NCBI RefSeq assembly: GCF_027594825.1 | Contig: NZ_CP088930.1 | Coordinates: 4,029,019 to 4,093,018 of the forward strand | Source of the DNA: Serratia liquefaciens | GTDB taxonomy: Bacteria; Pseudomonadota; Gammaproteobacteria; Enterobacterales; Enterobacteriaceae | Direction: 5' to 3' | DNA length: 64,000 nucleotides | Shown here: piece after piece, positions 59,073 to 64,000 of the stretch | How the letters are laid out: each line of letters opens with the position of its first letter | How positions within the stretch are numbered: position 1 is the first letter of the stretch | Program-made: the position numbers and the translations under genes | Notes under the pieces: model-generated | The model's database searches: none | The model's input: the letters and a program-made list of their open reading frames with translations, nothing else | Told to the model about the DNA's origin: nothing

Positions 59073-59087
59073 GAGAAAATTTTTCTC
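59073..59087. promoter_or_regulatory. Lrp/DecR-type operator upstream of decR
   Basis: The perfect 15-bp palindrome GAGAAAATTTTTCTC matches 13 of 15 positions of the Lrp consensus YAGHAWATTWTDCTR. It ends 12 bp before the decR ATG, a position that suggests autoregulation and possibly control of cdsH. Confidence 0.6.
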
Positions 59088-59099
59088 CTGGTTGACGAT

Positions 59100-59561
59100 A
59101 TGTTAGATAAAACAGACCGTAAGTTACTGTGCATGCTGCAACAGGACTGCACCCAGCCGCTGCAGGCGCTGGCCGATGCGGTCAATCTGACGTCGACGCC
59201 TTGCTGGAAAAGGCTGAAGCGGCTGGAAGAAGAAGGTTATATCCGTGGGCGGGTCGCGCTGCTGGATAATGAAAAGCTCGGATTGGGCCTGACGGCATTT
59301 GTGCTGATAAAAACCCAGCAGCACAGCAGCGAGTGGTATCAGAAGTTCGTGCAACTGACCAAGCAGATGCCGGAGGTGTTGGCATTTTACCGCATGGCAG
59401 GGGAGTACGATTACCTGATGCAGGTGGAAGTGGCGGATATGAAGAGCTACGACAGCTTTTACAAGCGACTGGTGAACGGGGTACCGGGGTTGATCGACGT
59501 CACTTCCAGCTTTGCGATGGAAAAAATCAAATACACCACCGCCCTGCCGGTTCCTGAGTGA
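59100..59561 (+). CDS. decR: Lrp/AsnC-family cysteine-responsive regulator DecR
   Basis: DecR (YbaO) is an Lrp-family regulator that activates cysteine detoxification genes in E. coli. The 153-residue protein has an N-terminal helix-turn-helix ([41 protein letters not shown]) and a C-terminal RAM domain with [21 protein letters not shown]. The divergent cdsH gene is its probable target. Confidence 0.92.
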   Translation: MLDKTDRKLLCMLQQDCTQPLQALADAVNLTSTPCWKRLKRLEEEGYIRGRVALLDNEKLGLGLTAFVLIKTQQHSSEWYQKFVQLTKQMPEVLAFYRMAGEYDYLMQVEVADMKSYDSFYKRLVNGVPGLIDVTSSFAMEKIKYTTALPVPE

Positions 59562-59658
59562 AAAGTTCACCAAACTGGCAAAGTAACGGTGGTATCCTAC
59601 TCTGCTGAGGCAGATCGAGAGAAAAAACTATTACATCTACATCCTGGAATAAAACTGC

Positions 59659-61434
59659 GTGAGATTATTTACTCAAATCGGCTGGTACTTCCGCCGCGAG
59701 TGGCGCCGCTACCTGGGGGCAGTGGTGCTGCTGATCATCATTGCCATTCTGCAGCTGTTGCCACCCAAGCTGGTGGGGATCATTGTCGACGGGATTACCG
59801 AAAAACAGATGTCCGGCGGCGTGCTGATGGCATGGCTGGGGCTGATGCTCGGCACCGCCGTGGTGGTGTACCTGCTGCGCTACGTATGGCGAGTGTTGCT
59901 GTTTGGCGCGTCTTATCAGCTTGCCGTCGAACTGCGTGAAAATTTCTATCGCCAGCTTAGCCGCCAGAACCCGGCTTTTTATCTGCGCCACCGTACCGGC
60001 GATCTGATGGCTCGCGCCACCAACGATGTCGATCGGGTCGTTTTCGCTGCCGGTGAAGGGGTGCTGACACTGGTCGATTCGCTGGTGATGGGCTTGGCGG
60101 TGCTGGTGGTGATGAGCACCCAAATTAGCTGGCAGCTGACCCTGCTGTCGTTGATCCCTATGCCCATCATGGCGATCGTTATCAAGTATTACGGCGATCA
60201 GTTGCATCAGCGCTTTAAATCGGCGCAGGCGGCGTTCTCCAGCCTGAACGATCAGGCGCAGGAAAGCATGACCAGCATCCGCATGATCAAGGCGTTTGGT
60301 CTGGAAGATCATCAATCCAATCAATTTGCCGAAGTGGCCGCCCAAACCGGTGCCAAAAATATGCACGTAGCCCGGGTGGATGCGCGTTTCGACCCGACGA
60401 TTTACATCGCTATCGGTACCGCCAATCTGTTGGCTATCGGCGGTGGCAGCTGGATGGTGGTCAATGGCACCCTGACGCTTGGGCAACTGACCAGCTTTGT
60501 GATGTACCTCGGCCTGATGATTTGGCCGATGCTGGCGCTGGCCTGGATGTTCAACATTGTTGAGCGCGGCAGTGCGGCATACGGCCGCATTCGCAGCCTG
60601 CTGGAGGAAGCGCCGGCAGTGACCGACGGCGAGCATCCATTACCGGCGGGGCGTGGCAGCCTGGCCGTCGATATCCGCGCCTTCCACTATCCTGGCAACC
60701 ATCACCCGGCGCTGCACAATGTCACGTTGAAGCTGGAACCGGGCCAGATGCTTGGCCTGTGTGGCCCGACCGGTGCCGGTAAGTCGACGTTGCTGTCGTT
60801 GATCCAGCGCCAGTTTGATGTGGATGATGGCCAGATCAGCTATCAGGGACTGCCGCTGACCCAGGTGAAGCTCGACGACTGGCGCTCGCGACTGTCTGTG
60901 GTTAGCCAGACGCCATTCTTGTTCTCGGACAGCGTGGCTAACAATATTGCGCTGGGGAATCCGGGGGCGACGCAGGAACAGATTGAGCGTGCGGCCCAGT
61001 TGGCCAGCGTGCATGAAGACATTATGCGCCTGCCGCAAGGCTATGAAACCGAAGTGGGCGAGCGTGGCGTGATGCTGTCCGGCGGCCAGAAACAGCGTAT
61101 TTCTATTGCCCGTGCATTGTTACTGGATGCAGAAATCCTGATCCTCGACGATGCGTTATCGGCAGTCGATGGTCGAACCGAACATCAGATCCTGCACAAC
61201 CTGCGCAGTTGGGGACAAAACCGGACGGTGATTATCAGCGCGCACCGGCTTTCGGCGTTGACCGAAGCCAGCGAAATTCTGGTGATACAACACGGCGGCG
61301 TGGCTCAGCGTGGCGAACATGCGTCTCTGGCGGCTCAACCGGGCTGGTACCGCGATATGTACCGCTATCAGCAACTGGAAGCGGCGCTGGATGAGGCACC
61401 GGAAAGCGGCGAGGAGATGCTAGCCAATGAATAA
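59659..61434 (+). CDS. mdlA: ABC exporter subunit MdlA (SmdA-like)
   Basis: MdlA is one half of a heterodimeric ABC exporter; in Serratia marcescens the pair is called SmdAB and confers multidrug efflux. The 591-residue half-transporter has about six membrane helices (20-300) and an ATPase domain with Walker [10 protein letters not shown] (369-377), LSGGQ (473-477) and Walker B ILILDD (493-498). The residue after the Walker B Asp is Asp instead of the catalytic Glu, so this site is degenerate. The start is taken as GTG at 59659. It overlaps mdlB by 8 bp. Confidence 0.93.
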   Translation: MRLFTQIGWYFRREWRRYLGAVVLLIIIAILQLLPPKLVGIIVDGITEKQMSGGVLMAWLGLMLGTAVVVYLLRYVWRVLLFGASYQLAVELRENFYRQLSRQNPAFYLRHRTGDLMARATNDVDRVVFAAGEGVLTLVDSLVMGLAVLVVMSTQISWQLTLLSLIPMPIMAIVIKYYGDQLHQRFKSAQAAFSSLNDQAQESMTSIRMIKAFGLEDHQSNQFAEVAAQTGAKNMHVARVDARFDPTIYIAIGTANLLAIGGGSWMVVNGTLTLGQLTSFVMYLGLMIWPMLALAWMFNIVERGSAAYGRIRSLLEEAPAVTDGEHPLPAGRGSLAVDIRAFHYPGNHHPALHNVTLKLEPGQMLGLCGPTGAGKSTLLSLIQRQFDVDDGQISYQGLPLTQVKLDDWRSRLSVVSQTPFLFSDSVANNIALGNPGATQEQIERAAQLASVHEDIMRLPQGYETEVGERGVMLSGGQKQRISIARALLLDAEILILDDALSAVDGRTEHQILHNLRSWGQNRTVIISAHRLSALTEASEILVIQHGGVAQRGEHASLAAQPGWYRDMYRYQQLEAALDEAPESGEEMLANE

Positions 61435-63205
61435 GATGCAAAAGCTGTGGCCGACGTTGAAACGGTTGCTGGCTTATGGATCGCCGTACCGCAAACCTTT
61501 GGGCCTGGCGGTGTTGATGCTGTGGGTTGCGGCAGCGGCGGAAGTCGCCGGGCCGATCCTGGTCAGTTATTTTATCGATAACTACGTCGCTAAAGGCCAG
61601 TTACCGCTGATGATCGTCTGCGGACTGGCGGCAGCCTATATTCTGCTGGAGCTGTTGGCGGCGGCACTGCACTATTTTCAAGCGTTGTTGTTCAACCAGG
61701 CCGCGGTCGGGGTGGTTCAACGCCTGCGTACCGACGTGATGGACGCCGCGCTGCGTCAGCCGCTTAGCGCCTTTGATACGCAACCGGTGGGGCAGTTGAT
61801 CTCGCGAGTGACCAATGACACCGAGGTGATTAAAGACCTGTACGTCATGGTAGTGTCCACCGTACTGAAAAGCGCTGCGCTGATTGGCGCCATGCTGGTG
61901 GCGATGTTCAGCCTGGACTGGCGCATGGCGCTGGTGGCAGTCTGCATCTTCCCGGCGGTGTTTGTGGTGATGGGCATTTACCAATACTACAGCATCCCGA
62001 TTGTGCGCCGGGTGCGCAGCTATCTGGCAGACATTAACGACGGCTTTAACGAAGTGATCAACGGCATGGGCGTGATCCAGCAGTTCCGCCAGCAGATCCG
62101 CTTTGGCGAACGCATGAGCGCCGCCAGCCGTTCACACTACACCGCACGTATGCAGACTCTGCGGCTGGATGGTTTCCTGTTGCGTCCGCTGCTCAGCCTG
62201 TTTTCGGCGCTGGTGCTGTGCGGCCTGCTGATGCTGTTCGGCTTCAGCGGCGAGGGCACCATTGGCGTGGGCGTGCTCTATGCTTTTATCAACTACCTAG
62301 GGCGTTTGAATGAGCCGTTGATCGAACTGACGTCGCAGCAGTCGATTCTGCAGCAGGCGGTGGTGGCCGGCGAGCGTATTTTCGAACTGATGGATCGCCG
62401 TCAACAGAGCTATGGAACGGACGATCGCCCGCTGGAGAGTGGCCGCATCGATATTGAAGACCTGAGCTTTGCCTACCGCGATGACAAAAAGGTGCTGCAG
62501 CATATTTCGCTGTCGGTGCCGTCGCGGGGGTTTGTGGCGCTGGTGGGTCATACCGGCAGCGGCAAGAGCACGCTGGCCAACCTGCTGATGGGGTATTACC
62601 CGGTCAACCAGGGCGAAGTTCGTCTCGATGGTCGTCCGTTGGCCTGCCTGTCGCACCGCACGTTGCGGCAGGGGGTGGCAATGGTGCAGCAGGATCCGGT
62701 GGTGATCGCCGAATCGGTGCTGGCCAACGTGACGCTGGGCCGTAACATCAGTGAAGAGACAGTGTGGCAGGCGCTGGAAACGGTGCAATTGGCTGAGCTG
62801 GTACGTGGTTTCCCGCAGGGTATTCACACCCGGCTGGGCGAGCAGGGGAACAACCTGTCGGTGGGGCAGAAACAGCTCTTGGCGATGGCCAGGGTGTTGG
62901 TGCAGGCGCCACAAATCCTGATCCTCGACGAAGCGACCGCCAACATCGATTCAGGCACTGAACAAGCGATTCAGCGTGCACTGCGCCTGATCCGTGAACA
63001 TACCACGCTGGTGGTGATCGCTCACCGATTGTCGACCATTGTGGATGCCGACTCTATTCTGGTTCTGCATCGGGGTCAGGCTGTCGAGCAGGGCAATCAT
63101 CAGCAACTGTTGGCTCAGCAGGGGCGTTATTTCCAGATGTACCAGCTGCAACTGGTGGGCGAAGAATTGGCCGCTGCCAGTCGCGAAGAAATACCAACCG
63201 CATGA
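61427..63205 (+). CDS. mdlB: ABC exporter subunit MdlB (SmdB-like)
   Basis: MdlB is the partner half-transporter. The 592-residue protein has six membrane helices, then an ATPase domain with Walker [10 protein letters not shown] and a Walker B ending [12 protein letters not shown] that keeps the catalytic Glu. Its signature motif is LSVGQ, departing from LSGGQ. With MdlA this gives one complete and one degenerate ATP site. A terminator follows. Confidence 0.93.
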   Translation: MNKMQKLWPTLKRLLAYGSPYRKPLGLAVLMLWVAAAAEVAGPILVSYFIDNYVAKGQLPLMIVCGLAAAYILLELLAAALHYFQALLFNQAAVGVVQRLRTDVMDAALRQPLSAFDTQPVGQLISRVTNDTEVIKDLYVMVVSTVLKSAALIGAMLVAMFSLDWRMALVAVCIFPAVFVVMGIYQYYSIPIVRRVRSYLADINDGFNEVINGMGVIQQFRQQIRFGERMSAASRSHYTARMQTLRLDGFLLRPLLSLFSALVLCGLLMLFGFSGEGTIGVGVLYAFINYLGRLNEPLIELTSQQSILQQAVVAGERIFELMDRRQQSYGTDDRPLESGRIDIEDLSFAYRDDKKVLQHISLSVPSRGFVALVGHTGSGKSTLANLLMGYYPVNQGEVRLDGRPLACLSHRTLRQGVAMVQQDPVVIAESVLANVTLGRNISEETVWQALETVQLAELVRGFPQGIHTRLGEQGNNLSVGQKQLLAMARVLVQAPQILILDEATANIDSGTEQAIQRALRLIREHTTLVVIAHRLSTIVDADSILVLHRGQAVEQGNHQQLLAQQGRYFQMYQLQLVGEELAAASREEIPTA

Positions 63206-63208
63206 TCT

Positions 63209-63236
63209 AAGGGGGCCACGGCCCCCTTATTTTTTG
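63209..63236 (+). terminator. Rho-independent terminator after mdlB
   Basis: Stem aaggggg(c) / (g)cccccttis followed after two bases by six T, directly after the mdlB stop. Confidence 0.85.
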
Positions 63237-63306
63237 AGCGCCACGCACCACAAACAGGCACAGATCCTTTTTAAATCCCTTTCACTGCACTTTTTCGACG
63301 CGTCAC

Positions 63307-63321
63307 GCACCAAAATAGTGC
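63307..63321. promoter_or_regulatory. NtrC-type enhancer site upstream of glnK
   Basis: GCACCAAAATAGTGC matches the NtrC dyad GCAC-N7-GTGC. It lies about 110 bp upstream of the sigma-54 core promoter. A weaker GCAC half-site occurs at about 63287. Confidence 0.65.
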
Positions 63322-63429
63322 GCAATATTTAATCAACTTTTCGTCGGGTAGCGTGCTGCCAGCCAATCTACACATGTCAGATCCCCATCCCGCCGGTTAA
63401 TTTGCTGAATCCGCGTACAAAACCATTTG

Positions 63430-63444
63430 TGGCATAGCCTTTGC
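63430..63444 (+). promoter_or_regulatory. Sigma-54 promoter of glnK-amtB
   Basis: TGGCATAGCCTTTGC has the invariant GG (-24) and GC (-12) with the required 10-bp separation. It fits nitrogen control of glnK by NtrC and RpoN. Confidence 0.85.
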
Positions 63445-63496
63445 TTTATAAGTCTCGTACCGGGGTGAGTTTGGGCTTAATTCGTGGAGGGGCAAT

Positions 63497-63835
63497 ATGA
63501 AGCTGGTGACCGTGGTGATAAAACCATTCAAGCTGGAGGACGTGCGTGAAGCCCTATCCTCTGTAGGCATTCAGGGGCTGACCGTAAGCGAAGTAAAAGG
63601 CTTTGGTCGCCAGAAGGGACATGCTGAGCTCTATCGCGGAGCCGAATACAGCGTCAACTTCTTACCTAAAGTAAAAATCGACATCGCCATCGCCGACGAT
63701 CAGTTGGATGAAGTGGTTGATGTGATTAGCAAAGCGGCCTACACCGGCAAAATCGGTGACGGCAAAATTTTCGTTGCCGAATTGCAACGTGTCATTCGCA
63801 TTCGCACCGGCGAAACAGACGAAGCAGCACTGTAA
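63497..63835 (+). CDS. glnK: PII nitrogen regulatory protein GlnK
   Basis: GlnK is a trimeric PII signal protein that blocks the ammonium channel AmtB when nitrogen is plentiful and is uridylylated at Tyr51 when nitrogen is scarce. The 112-residue protein shows the T-loop with Tyr51 in LYRGAEYSVNF and the PII C-terminal signature TGKIGDGKIFV. GGAGGGG precedes the ATG. amtB follows 36 bp later. Confidence 0.97.
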   Translation: MKLVTVVIKPFKLEDVREALSSVGIQGLTVSEVKGFGRQKGHAELYRGAEYSVNFLPKVKIDIAIADDQLDEVVDVISKAAYTGKIGDGKIFVAELQRVIRIRTGETDEAAL

Positions 63836-63871
63836 TCACAGGCTCAGTAAAGTAATGGGGATGGATTGATA

Positions 63872-64000
63872 ATGAAAAAACTTTTATCCATGTTGGGCCT
63901 GAGTACGGTAACCATGGTTCCTTCTTTGGCCCTGGCCGCTCCGGCGGTCGCAGACAAGGCTGACAACGCCTTCATGATGATTTGCACCGCTTTGGTGCTG
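63872..64000 (+). CDS. amtB: Ammonium channel AmtB (N-terminal part)
   Basis: The gene runs off the window after 43 codons. The visible part is a signal peptide (MKKLLSMLGLSTVTMVPSLA then a likely ALA/AP cleavage) and the start of the mature protein, ADKADNAFMMICTALVL, as in E. coli AmtB. Position after glnK makes the call firm. Confidence 0.93.
   Translation, partial: MKKLLSMLGLSTVTMVPSLALAAPAVADKADNAFMMICTALVL

Overview
The window is chromosomal DNA from an enterobacterium very close to Serratia. Gene content and order follow the conserved gammaproteobacterial run proY-malZ-acpH-queA-tgt-yajC-secDF-(...)-yajI-nrdR-ribD-ribE-nusB-thiL-pgpA-yajO-dxs-ispA-xseB-thiI-yajL-panE-yajQ-yajR-cyoEDCBA-ampG-yajG-bolA-tig-clpPX-lon-hupB-ppiD-ybaV-fadM-queC-ybaE-cof-decR-mdlAB-glnK-amtB. 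The genus call is an inference from protein similarity recalled from memory, from an ERIC repeat, and from the extra genes. It is not a computed result.

Layout. 1-7.4 kb: the end of proY, a small unrecognised envelope protein, the channel gene ybdG, malZ with a candidate MalT site, ggt, and a 2-Cys peroxiredoxin gene with a well-formed OxyR-type site. 7.4-13.7 kb: acpH, preceded by a tiny coupled leader ORF; an ERIC element; and the queA-tgt-yajC-secD-secF operon. 13.7-21.1 kb: a complete tetrathionate reductase locus (ttrRS divergent from ttrBCA), which sits where E. coli carries yajD-tsx. 21-26 kb: yajI, nrdR, riboflavin genes, nusB, thiL, pgpA. 26-33.5 kb: isoprenoid precursor genes, thiI, yajL, panE. 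33.5-36 kb: yajQ and yajR. yajR is flanked by two inverted copies of a 170-bp composite repeat that I do not recognise. 36-43.4 kb: cytochrome bo3 oxidase operon, ampG, yajG. 43.7-53.3 kb: bolA and the protein-quality-control block tig, clpP, clpX, lon, hupB, ppiD. 53.4-64 kb: ybaV, fadM with a FadR-type operator, queC, ybaE, cof, the cysteine-catabolic pair cdsH/decR, the heterodimeric ABC exporter mdlAB, and glnK-amtB behind a sigma-54 promoter.

How the genes work together. Most of the window is housekeeping: Sec secretion, queuosine and riboflavin synthesis, thiamine and isoprenoid precursors, aerobic respiration, proteolysis. The accessory content adds anaerobic tetrathionate respiration under two-component plus apparent FNR control, peroxide defence, glutathione breakdown and cysteine desulfhydration, so sulfur chemistry recurs. 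No tRNA, rRNA, CRISPR array, prophage, transposase or toxin-antitoxin system was seen. The most unusual structure is the pair of 170-bp repeats around yajR. The leader ORF of acpH and several regulatory sites are also worth checking.
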